Made by a program: the position numbers and the translations under genes. 64,000 nt of DNA from Saccharina japonica (lineage: Eukaryota > Sar > Phaeophyceae > Laminariales > Laminariaceae): positions 62,001-126,000 of the forward strand of contig MEHQ01002784.1 in the NCBI GenBank assembly GCA_008828725.1, given 5' to 3'. The stretch's first letter is position 1; each line of letters opens with the position of its first letter. The notes beneath the pieces are model-generated. The model was given only the letters and a program-made list of their open reading frames with translations. It had not been told where the DNA came from and did no database searches. Shown one piece after another: positions 36,126 through 46,206 of this stretch.

Positions 36126-36667
36126 TACCATACTATCGAGCCTTATGATATAGGTCTTATTTGAGCTCCGATTCGGTGAAGATTCTTGACATATATACCA
36201 CCCGCGATATATCCTAAAACTGTTGCCCAGATTCGTAAATATTCCTTGTGCACCCCAACCATGATATGTATCTGGTGGATCTCCTTGCTCAACCAGTGCC
36301 CGTTATATCCGTTAACGGAGCCAGTACGTACCAAATATGTACCAAATATGTCGACATGTCAAGCAGGGGAAGATATGCGCTGTCAAGGGTGAAGGACCGA
36401 AGTGATCCATACTAAAACCTAGAAGTTTGTCAGTCACGGCATGCCAAGGCAAAACTGCTGTCTGTCAAGGGCTGAAAGTCCTGTCACCCAACATCTTTGG
36501 TACGTACGCGTTGACAACGTGCGAGAAGTTGAGGGCTTCATGCTGGCAGAGGAATATGATTCCCATTCCATATACTGCTGTACGGGCTGTCAAGGGTGTA
36601 GGGCCGAAGTGTTCCATACTAAAACCTAGTAGTTTGGTGTCAGTCACGGCAAAGTAATACTCGAAAG
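36126..36667 (+). repeat. Flank block F with internal duplication
   Basis: Contains two copies of a block of about 70 bases (about 36368-36440 and 36586-36652) including CCGAAGTG, TCCATACTAAAACCTAG and GTCAGTCACGGC. A reversed fragment of the same unit is found at about 40155-40260. F is present in reverse at 48406-48945. Confidence 0.75.
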
Positions 36668-38204
36668 TTTAATATAGACTTTTGGGACGGGCTAATGGAA
36701 GAGCACCCTGGGCTGGCCGGGAATATAATCCCCGTCTTATATGAAACTAAGAGTCCAACCGTATCCCCGGCCAGAGAGACTGCGGTATATATCTCCCGAG
36801 GTCAAGAAACCTTTGTCCACAATCACCGTCGAGCAGAGATCACCGAGGCGAGCCCCCTTGCCAGCCTGGCGCCACGCGCGAAATGCCCCTAGCTTGGCCG
36901 CTATGCTCACCCGAAGTGTCACCCAAGGATAATGAACGCCGCAAACGCTCCCGAACCGGAGGGCGCGGGGCTAATATAAGATCACTGGCGTAAACCGGGG
37001 ACGCTTGGTGAACTACCATCTCATAGGTGCATTCGCCCACGTGACCCCGCGGCAGAAACGTACTTACGTATAATATATATTACCCATGTAAAGCGCCGCA
37101 TTCCAGATATATAATACAACGCACATTGCAGATACCCGATGTATATACCGCAGTATCGCCGCACTTATCAGCACTAGGAAGCAGCTAAAGAGACCCGGCC
37201 GATATATGGGCAGGCGCTGCGACGTACGACGCTGTGGCCAAACAGGCTCTGGTACCAGGTAAGATCACCGGTATCCGGTACTTGCCTGCGGCGATTAATA
37301 GCTGGAAATCTATAAATTGATGTGTCCTGCAGCGATTAATAGCTGGAAACCTATAAATTGATGTGTCCAAGAGTCTACAGCGCAAACATATACAAATCTC
37401 ACAATGCGAAATCATTCAAGACGAGAAAAGCGTACCTCGAACTGGGTGCGGTTGGAGCCCAGGGGGCCGTCGCCAGAGCCAGCTCCGGCGCCCGAGCAGT
37501 CAAGGGCGGTAACCGCACCTATCTGTAACTTGCTATAGCCTCTTCAATTTTTCCCTCGTTCGTCGTATTTTATCGAGGTTCCCGGGGAGACAAGGCGCAA
37601 GAGATTTCACTCCGTACAGTTCCCCAGTGAATCTCATCGAAGGTGTAGTTCCAACATGTGTTCCAAATTTTGGAACCATATTCTTTGATGTCGATATTAC
37701 TTGGAGTATGAGCAGTACTGAAGCCCCAAATACTCTGGAGTACAAGGAGTACCCGCAGTATCGGACCCCGAATACTCCGAGTACAAGCAGTATCGAGAGT
37801 GTTCATACCCGAAATACTCCGAGTACGAGCAGATATCCCGGAGTATCTGAATCCNCGAAATGACTCCTTGAGTACACGAAGTACCTGAAGTATTTTATCT
37901 CCAATAATACTCCTTACTTTACTCCAAGGTACTCGGAGCATCTGTGCAACATTGAAGACAACGAGGAACTGCCCCTGAGCCCGCGGGAAAAACGCCGGAC
38001 AAAGACTTGCAACTTTTTTTCAGGACTGGGGACTACTGTCTACTGCTGTATACTGTAGCAACGCGAATGATACTCCTTCGATTGCGATACTAACACTGGA
38101 CAAAACTTGTTCGATACTATATGGCCCTTTCTCAACACCTTATTTTTTAGTAAGATCGGAGACTAGCAACGCGAATGTTAGTCATTCGATTGCGATACTA
38201 ATTA
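36668..38204 (+). repeat. Repeat X, copy A (1537 bases)
   Basis: Begins TTTAATATAGACTTTTGGG and ends CATTCGATTGCGATACTAAT. Copy C (49290-50826) has the same length and is nearly identical in its first kilobase. Copy B (44919-46206, reversed) stops short. Inside are two 40-base repeats (GATTAATAGCTGGAAA, 37290-37367) and a zone of ATACTCCGAGTAC steps (37730-37860). There are no inverted ends and no coding signature. The open frames shared by the copies reflect recent copying. One N lies at 37855. Confidence 0.85.
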
Positions 38205-38555
38205 CAAGAACGGTGGGAATGAGGAGCGTGACAGACGCCTTCAAGTGGTCAAACTCCTAACTGCATTAAGCTACTGCGTTGGCGGTTCTTCTCTTTTTGC
38301 TGTGTTCGTGCAATTGTCATCGATTGGATCGATTTGTATTTTAAGCGATTTGTGTCAGCACAGAAACCTTTTTTGGCTCATGGGCAAGATATAGGTTGGT
38401 GGGTGTGCGTTGTGGGTTGTATGATAGGTGAGAGAGTAACTGGATGGGTCGGTTGATCCCTGGGACGGTTGTCCCAACACCACCCACCAACATTTATCGT
38501 GAAGCGATCGCGTCAGCGCAAAAACCTTGTACAGGAGTGGATCGATGGGGTGTTC
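38205..38555. other. Gene-free stretch
   Basis: Nothing recognised except a weak TGGG/CCCA-rich patch at 38395-38490. Confidence 0.35.
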
Positions 38556-38559
38556 GTGG

Positions 38560-38990
38560 TCATTTTCTGTTTTCTGTTTTGTTTTTTTGTTTTCCATCCC
38601 CTTTATTATCTTCGCCCTTCCTTTCTCGCTCATCCTATTAATTGTCGTACCTCAGATCCGGGGTCACAAACTACTCTTCTCTCCCCTACGGTTCTTGCCT
38701 GTATTTTTATCGCGAGAAGATTTCAGCATTTTCTTCCCTCGTCAACCCTCGCGTCGAATGGTGCTAAGCAGGTCGGAAACGTAGGGCATCATGTTTGTGT
38801 ACTCTTCAGGTCAAATACGTAGTACGTAGGTATACGTGAAAAAAAAGGAATAACAAAATGCAAAAATAAAAAAATAAAAGTTCCTTTGGTATACAGCAGC
38901 TATCACGAGAATATATCAGCATTTTCTTTCCTTGTCAACTCTCGCGTCGAATTGTGCTACGTAAGCAGGCCGTAAAATATGTACGTACGT
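38560..38990 (-). mobile_element. tRNA-derived SINE, copy 2, 5'-truncated, with partial duplication
   Basis: The body from the A-rich tail side (T-rich at 38560-38600) to CCTCGCGTCGAAT (about 38760) matches the SINE at 22208-22420. The tRNA-like head is missing. A second fragment of the same body plus the following sequence (TATCACGAGAATATATCAGC to ACGTGAAAAAAGGAATAA) repeats at 38900-39015. Confidence 0.75.
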
Positions 38991-39317
38991 AGCTATACGT
39001 GAAAAAAGGAATAATACTATTAATAACAGCAAAATACAAAAAAAAAAAAAGTACCTGGTGCAATCGTTCCAAGACCCAGATAATGAAGTTATCGTAAAAA
39101 AATGAAACAAAATTAAGAAGAAAAAAAAAGGTTTACTAACTGAGCAGGTATATACCTATATACTTCGTATATATAAACAGCACAAAAGTGCGAACATGCT
39201 GCTGTAGAGTAGCTACTGTAGAGACAGGTCATACCAAGCATTTCCTTGTACGTACTACTGCTGTACGAAGAGCAAAGTTATAATAATGGAGCAAAGCGCC
39301 GGGCTGGCGTGCACCGA

Positions 39318-40060
39318 ATGCCTACCTGGAAAACGCTCAGCCAAGCCACACACACATCACACACCACATGCCCACCCCCAGCCACCACCACCAGCCAAGC
39401 AGCAGGGGCACCTGAATCTTGTGGCTCGTGGTGGCTGGGGTTCGTGTGGTGGTGGGTGGTGGTGGTTGTGGGTGGTTGTGGGTGGTTGTGGTGGTACTAT
39501 GTACGTACCAGGTATGTGATGATGCTCTTGCTCTTCTCGTTCGATGACAGCGACTCAAAAACAGCAATAATATATATGAGTACGTCGTATGCCATTACAG
39601 CAAACGCTCAGCCAAGTGACACACCACAGGCCCACGACACCACCACTACACGACCCCAGCCACCACCACCAGCCAAGCAGCAGGGGCACCTGAATCTTGT
39701 GGCTCGTGGTGGCTGGGGTTCGTGTGGTGGTGGGTGGTGGTGGTTGTGGGTGGTTGTGGATGTACTATGTACGTACCAGGTATGTGATGATGCTCTTGCT
39801 CTTCTCGTTCGATGACAGCGACTCAAAAACAGCAATAATATATGCGAGTATGCCATTACAACAAACGCTTAGCCAAGTCACACACACATCACACACCACA
39901 GGCCCACGACACCACCACTACACGACCCCCAGCCACCACGAGCACGAGCCACAAGCTTCAGGTGCCCCTGCTGCTTGGCTGGTGGTGGTGGCTGGGGGTC
40001 GTGTGGTGGTGGGTGGTGGTGGTGGTGGTGGTGCTGTGGTTGCAATCTGTGCGTGTGGGC
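39318..40060. repeat. GGT/ACC-rich tandem repeats, third unit partly inverted
   Basis: Units of about 250 bases begin near 39318, 39600 and 39860 with CTCAGCCAAGYCACAC. Units 1 and 2 carry AGCAAGCAGGGGCACC-like and TGGTGGCTGGGGTTCGTG parts in one order. In unit 3 the block from about 39920 is rearranged so that CAGGTGCCCCTGCTGCTTGG appears in reverse. Overlapping frames rich in W, G and H result from the repeat. Confidence 0.78.
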
Positions 40061-40154
40061 GGCTCGTCTGCAGAGTGCGGAAGGCACCTGTTGCAGCTAC
40101 GATGTAGAAATCTGTGTGTGTGTTCTTCACTTTCAACCCTTAAGACACAGTTCC

Positions 40155-40265
40155 TTGACATGCGTGACTGACACCAAACTACTAGTTTTGTAGTGTGAAC
40201 ACTTCGGCACCCTACACCCTTGACAAGCGCAGTTTTCCCTGCTTGACATGTCTCCCGACATCTTT
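40155..40265 (-). repeat. Reversed fragment of flank block F
   Basis: ACCAAACTACTAG, ACACTTCGGC, CCTACACCCTTGACA and CTGCTTGACATGTC correspond to the reverse of 36345-36650. Confidence 0.65.
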
Positions 40266-40674
40266 GCTTGAGAGTTGCCGGTGGTGATGCTCGTTGCTAT
40301 ATACTACTGCTAGTTTGCTCTACTGCCGAGAAATCCCAGTGACACAATTTGGCACTGGCAACAGTTTAGGGCAGTCACTATGGCCTAGCTCTGCGATCTC
40401 GGCACCGCTTTCGACACGAGCAGCACAGGACGGTCGGCACAAATAGCGGGCCTCTATCAGTCCCGAGCGTGTCTGAATCGGTTGAGTGTACGCGTCGCGC
40501 GCCAAAAAAAAGCAAAGCGAACGAAGGACAGACAAACCTCAATATTAAGCTTTCGTTAAATAAAGGCACGCTGCGGCAGCTTTCAGAACTGTTTTTTGTC
40601 CGTTTGTGTCCGTTCGCGACCAGGGGGGTACACCCCCACGGGCACATACCCAACCCATTAGGAAGAGCATCTAT

Positions 40675-40709
40675 TGATGCTTCGAAGGGCTGCGCCCTTC
40701 TCAGCATCA
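40675..40709. other. Strong imperfect hairpin
   Basis: Stem TGATGCT, a TC/TC internal loop, stem GAAGGGC, a TGC loop, then GCCCTTC and AGCATCA. That is 14 base pairs. It lies just before the start of repeat Y1, and the second Y copy lacks it. Confidence 0.8.
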
Positions 40710-40723
40710 AATATCTCCTCATT

Positions 40724-41293
40724 ATTAATGCGCCGGGAAATGGAGATTGTCTGAGGGAAGCGCCTAGCTGGACGCAGGGAAGTCGTCTTAAATCGTTATC
40801 GTTACAAGGTTTCTGCGCTTGACGGCGCATCGCTTCAATGAAAGCGGTCCCAAGACCGGTTTTAATCGGTTTTTGGAGACCCAGCAGCCGTGTTCCTAGT
40901 AACCGGTAAAACAAAATCGCGGTTTTACCGGCCTAAACCGGTTACCGCAAAAAACGGAATCAAAACGCCGCTTAATATCCATATCCATTTATATTACAAT
41001 ATCCATTTATCCATTTATATGACGATTACAATATCCATTTATCCATCCATTTATATTACGATACTGTTTGAAACTAGCAACAACGCTATCGCCAAACTTA
41101 AGCGTCCATCCCAAGTACCCGACAGCACTATACCCGCGCGTCGGTAACATAAATTAAATATGATAGCCCTATTCCTCTAGCCCCCCAAAAAACTAGCCTT
41201 GGAACTCGTACTCGGTATCGTACTCGGTATTACTGTAGGTGCACAATAGACTTGATTCCGTGAAATAGAGAACGGAAATTATAAATAAAAATA
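40724..41293 (+). repeat. Dispersed repeat Y, copy 1
   Basis: Starts ATTAATGCGCCGGGAAATGG and ends near CGTGAAATAGAGAACGG. Contains AACCGGTT-type palindromes and ATCCATTTAT repeats. Copy 2 is at 50827-51417 and a broken copy 3 at 52793-53500. In copies 1 and 2, Y directly adjoins segmental-duplication material. Confidence 0.82.
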
Positions 41294-41782
41294 CTATCTT
41301 CCACTCAAATTTCCAAATTTCGTTCTCGTGGCACTGAAACAGGGACAAAAAACTTGAAAACAAATGCAAGGTACCCGCCAGGTACCCGCCAGGTACCCGC
41401 CAGGTACCCGTTTACCCGGGTAACCGTACAAATGGCACTACCCGGCGGGTAGGGTAGGGTCTGAGCTCCAAAATTTGGGCGGGTACCCGTGTTTGACGGG
41501 TACCCGCAGGGTCCTACCTCTAGTGGCGACATACCATAATATACAGATGGGTCGTATTTGAGTGATTGATACTCCTGCTGCTGTAGCCCAGATTCGAAAA
41601 GTTTCGTTGTGCACCCCAATCATACGCGTTGAACACGCGCGAGAAGTTGAGGGCTTCATGCTGACCAGGGAATATGATTCCCATTCCACATCTGAGTTAG
41701 ACTCCAGACAAAGGAGTCATCCCTGGCCAGTAGGCTTCAGCAAAAATAGCTGTAACCATACTGCGCCGTGATCCTGTCAAGA
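41294..41782 (+). repeat. Segmental duplication, copy 2, D block
   Basis: Matches 35283-35709 plus 36065-36125 and keeps the uninterrupted site of the LINE tail found in copy 1. It ends at CAAGAAG, where the big LINE begins. In copy 1 the sequence continues instead into ACCATACTATCGAG. Confidence 0.85.
41366..41520. repeat. GGGTACCC-rich repeat N, copy 3
   Basis: Three direct GGTACCCGCCA units, then ACCCGGGTAACC, and an end at GGGTCCTACCTCTAG. Confidence 0.75.
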
Positions 41783-44700
41783 AGTGTGTGTGTGTGTGTG
41801 TTCTTCACATTAAACCTTCCTTTCTACCCGTCGACATCCAGCACACCCAGTGTCCGTGCCGATTCTTCATCCTAAAAAGGTACCAGTTCTGTGGTCACAA
41901 AGCTACGACACAGAGATACTACACTCAGTGCAGTAAGCAGAGCAGACAATGCAACGCCATATACGACAGGCAAGACCTACCCTGCTAGCAATCCAGGTGC
42001 ATGCAAGAGAAAAAAAGAGAAAAAAGAAAAAAGCGAAAAGAAAAAATAATAAAAGTAAATATACTGAAGCAAATCAATAATCAAGCAACCAAATAAAAAG
42101 CATGACAAAAAAAGAAAGAAAGTGTCGTGCTTCTCCCAGAGGAGATGCGACCTCCAATAAAAACCAAATGAAATGAAAGAAAATAAAATGGACCGAAACA
42201 GCGCCAACAGAGCAAGACTGAGAACGACAGGATAGGACAGCCAGCCGTAGCACACCGAAGGCCAGCCGAGGCAGGTTTGTGCCCATAGTACAGGCAGGTT
42301 CTACCAGCTAGTCGGTCTGGCACCTACTCTGTTTGCCGTCTCTTTCCTGCTTTCGTCCGTCCTGGTTTCCCTATGACCCCCCCCACCCTCCGTCTCCCTT
42401 CCCTTGGGCGCCACCCATACAACGGGTACGTGGCACTTCCAACTCAATTCCGTTTCGTTCTCGTGTAACACACGAGAGTCCCGGAAAGAGAACGGGGAAT
42501 GACAAAACCAAAATGAATACGTACGTAGCTAAGCCACCAAAGAAAGTCCTAGGACAAATACGGAAGGCGGAGAAACAAAGGCAAAAGCGATCACGGTAAC
42601 ATAAATAAGTGAAACAAAGTAAACGAAGCAAATGATGCGAGGGGTTGTAGCATCGCTGTCGTGCCCCCCTTGAGAAGCAACAACAGGCAATACAACAAGC
42701 AAAAATGAAAAAATGAAAAAAAAGAAAAATAAGAAAAAAAAGAAAACAAACAAACAAACAAAGGGAAAGAAAGACCACCAGAAACAGTGCCGCGTTCGAA
42801 GCGGCTACAGAGGTGCGCGGCACGGGTAGTCTAGGTGGGACTTACTAGTCAGCCTGGTACCTTGCTATCCTGTCGGCTGTTTCCCTCCTGCTCTCATCAG
42901 CCGCGGTTTCCGTACGACTGTTGCCCCCCCCCTTCTCATTCCCTTTTGCACCCCCCGCAACGGATGCGTGGCGCTGTCTACTCAGTTCCGCCTCTACTTT
43001 GTGCCACCGGATCATGAACTGTTGAGCCGCTTCGAGGACCCCCCTGTGCCACTTGCCCACTTTAGTTGCTGCAACGGTCCATACTGCGGTCTCTACTCCA
43101 AACACCAACGGGACCTGTGCCGTGGACCCCTTGGAGGCTTGAAACACCTTGAGGTCTTCAACAAGGCATTTCTGCCAGGACTTTGGTTGTCCGCCCGGTC
43201 TGCGTCCCTCCCCACCCGTCATGGTCCCGAACATAATCCGACTGGGTAGTCGCCCCTTGGGTTGCCGTGCCACGGCCCCCGCAAAGAACAGCAGTCATTT
43301 ACGGATCGTCGTTTCGATGCTCTCGCATCGTGCCTGCTTGAGAGCCTTTGCGTACGAGAGGGTCCTATAGTCGCCACGCTGCCGACGCTGGAAGCCAATG
43401 ACACGCAGGAGGATTNGGTGGTGTACCGATCGGAGCCTGGCGAAGTGTTGTGCACTGAGCGTCCACATCACAAATCCGTACAGCAGGGTCTCAATCACCT
43501 CGGCCTTCAGCATGCGGACTTTCAGACGAAGTCGAGCCGTGTTCATGTCGTACAACCCTGGTCCAAACCGTTTGAAGCACGCCCACATGAGACGGATCCG
43601 TCGTTCGATTTCGAGTGAGAGGTCAGCGTCTTCGTGGATAATGCCGCCGAGGTACAAGAACTGGCTCGTCTGTCTATACCTCTGACCAGCTGCTTCGATA
43701 ACGAGCGGCGGAGAAGGGGGTGTCTGGTCCCGTGTTCGCAAGATCTTCGTTTCCGTTTTATTTTCTGAAACCGTGAGGCCTGCTGCTTCGAAGACAGTCA
43801 CGGTGACTGTCATCATTTTTGCGAGACTCTCCGCAGACTTTGAGACAATTCCTGCATCATCGGCGTATAGCATACCCCATACAGCCCTTCGCACGCATGC
43901 CAATGGTACCTCTTTTCCAACCACTACATCCTCCTTGAGGTGAACCAAATCCGTCATGATGTCTTCGTCTTCGCTGAAGCGTACGAGAACAACGTGTATC
44001 ACAGCAGCGAAAAACACGTTGAACAGGCAGTGGCGACAGCACGCAGCCTTGTCGTAGCCCTGCGTGACATTAANACCAATCAGAGTGCTCACCATCATCT
44101 GTGCGTACGCAATGCGCATGCCGTCGTGGAACTGGCGGATGATTGTAAGCATCTTGGTTGGTTGCCAACGCGCGTAAGAACCTGCCACAGCAGCTCTCGG
44201 TCGACAGAGTCGTATGCTTTCTGCAAATCGATGAAGCACATGTACAAAGGGATTTTCCTGTCTCGTCCGAGTTCTTGTAATCGTCGTACTACGAACAGCA
44301 TGTCGACTGTTGATCGTGTAGAACGAAAACCGCACTGTTCCTCAGGGAGAGATGCCTCGGTCCTCGCAGTAGTTGCTGAGACGGGATGCGACGATTTTCA
44401 GCAACACTCTTCCTGCAATGGGCAACAAGCGAAATCCCTCTGTAGTTGTTGCAATCAGTTCGGTCCTTCTTTTTGTAAAGTTCCTTGATGATCGCGTCTT
44501 TCCACTGCTGGGGGACTTCACCCGTTTTCCAAACATTGACAAGAATGTGGTGGAAGCATTGGATGAAATCGGGGTGATCGATTTTCAGTAGCTCGGCGGG
44601 CAGGTCGTCTGGTCCTACCGCTTTCTAATTCGGCATTGTCTTAATGGCTCCCATCATCTCGTCCACAGATAGCTCATCGCCAAGTGATTGTTCAAGCGGT

Positions 44701-44918
44701 CGTGGTGGCAATGGATCGATGATAGTGGGATCAAGTTTCAGTGATTTCGTGTTCAAGAGTTTGTGGAAGGCTCTCATCCACCGTTCACGAATTAGCACTT
44801 TATCCCTTAGCAGCGTGCCATCCTCGTCCCTAATGAACTACTCACTTCGCGCTTTCTTGCCCTCCAACCCTACAGTACCCTTCAGGTGCTTGTGAAAGCC
44901 TCGCTGGTCATTATCANT
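41783..44918 (-). mobile_element. LINE, 3' portion (reverse transcriptase, tail with (AC)n)
   Basis: An APE-type non-LTR retrotransposon read on the minus strand, with a 3' untranslated part ending in (AC)n at 41783-41803. The coding remnant is 42845-44900. Bases 42297-42430 resemble the last codons and stop region of the same ORF again. This means either a second truncated LINE tail is joined head to tail, or the 3' region was duplicated internally. The 5' end (48946-49289) now lies 4 kb away on the other strand. The junction at 44917-44919 contains an N. Confidence 0.85.
42845..44900 (-). pseudogene. LINE reverse transcriptase remnant
   Basis: On the minus strand the order of pieces is that of a LINE ORF2: DQRGFHKHLKG (near 44890), a thumb/finger stretch with FIDLQKAYDSVDRELLWQ (44240), the catalytic box YADDAGIVS (about 43865), FLYLGGIIHEDADLSLEI (about 43645), and a C-terminal GRRPGGQPKSWQKCLVEDL (about 43200) ending at 42845. 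It is broken by an in-frame stop near 44835 and by frame changes near 44400, 44170-44040 and 43290. Two N bases (43416, 44074) add uncertainty. It is not active. The clade is not assignable by eye; the C-terminal signature fits RTE-like or related algal LINEs. Confidence 0.87.
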
Positions 44919-46206
44919 GTCTTCAATGTTGCACAGATGCTCCGAGTACCTTGGAGTAAAGTAAGGAGTATTATTGGAGATAAAATACTTCAGGTACTTC
45001 GTGTACTCAAAGTCTTTCGGGTTCAATACTCCGGGATATACTGCTCGTACTCGGAGTATTTCGGGTATGAACACTTCGATACTGCTTGTACTCGGAGTAT
45101 TCGGGGTCCGATACTGCGGGTACTCCTTGTACTCCAAGTATTTGGGGCTTCAGTACTGCTCATACTCCAAGTAATATCGACATCAAAGAATATGGTTCCA
45201 AAATTTGGAACACATGTTGGAACTACACCTTCGATGAGATTCACTGGGGAACTGTACGGAGTGAAATCTCTTGCGCCTTGTCTCCCCGGGAACCTCGATA
45301 AAATACGACGAACGAGGGAAAAATTAAGAGGCTATAGCAAGTTACAGATAGGTGCGGTTACCGCCCTTGACTGCTCGGGCGCCGGAGCTGGCTCTGGCGA
45401 CGGCCCCCTGGGCTCCAACCGCACCCAGTTCGAGGTACGCTTTTCTCGTCTTGAATGATTTCGCATTGTGAGATTTGTATATGTTTGCGCTGTAGACTCT
45501 TGGACACATCAATTTATAGGTTTCCAGCTATTAATCGCTGCAGGACACATCAATTTATAGATTTCCAGCTATTAATCGCCGCAGGCAAGTACCGGATACC
45601 GGTGATCTTACCTGGTACCAGAGCCTGTTTGGCCACAGCGTCGTACGTCGCAGCGCCTGCCCATATATCGGCCGGGTCTCTTTAGCTGCTTCCTAGTGCT
45701 GATAAGTGCGGCGATACTGCGGTATATACATCGGGTATCTGCAATGTGCGTTGTATTATATATCTGGAATGCGGCGCTTTACATGGGTAATATATATTAT
45801 ACGTAAGTACGTTTCTGCCGCGGGGTCACGTGGGCGAATGCACCTATGAGATGGTAGTTCACCAAGCGTCCCCGGTTTACGCCAGTGATCTTATATTAGC
45901 CCCGCGCCCTCCGGTTCGGGAGCGTTTGCGGCGTTCATTATCCTTGGGTGACACTTCGGGTGAGCATAGCGGCCAAGCTAGGGGCATTTCGCTTGTGGCG
46001 CCAGGCTGGCAAGGGGGCTCGCCTCGGTGATCTCTGCTCGACGGTGATTGTGGACAAAGGTTTCTTGACCTCGGGAGATATATACCGCAGTCTCTCTGGC
46101 CGGGGATACGGTTGGACTCTTAGTTTCATATAAGACGGGGATTATATTCCCGGCCAGCCCAGGGTGCTCTTCCATTAGCCCGTCCCAAAAGTCTATATTA
46201 AACTTT
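44919..46206 (-). repeat. Repeat X, copy B (reversed, shortened)
   Basis: Nearly identical to the first 1.28 kb of copies A and C, in reverse. It ends at the LINE reverse transcriptase piece (44919) after GCAACATTGAAGAC and lacks the last 250 bases present in A and C. Its other end runs into the 9-base duplication next to foldback U. Confidence 0.88.

Larger units (their letters stand above)
35283..38204 (+). repeat. Segmental duplication, copy 1 (compact)
   Basis: Matches three separated pieces of 41294-50826: D (35283-35709 and 36065-36125, against 41294-41782), flank F (36126-36667, against 48406-48945 reversed) and X (36668-38204, against 49290-50826). This copy lacks the large LINE, the U foldback and the inversion found in copy 2, so it shows the older arrangement. 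The only sizeable insertion here is a LINE tail at 35710-36064. Confidence 0.87.

Noticed and set aside
40378-40914. 178-codon minus-strand frame
   Set aside because: Overlaps repeat Y and the hairpin, has no motif, and is not shared in frame with the other Y copies.
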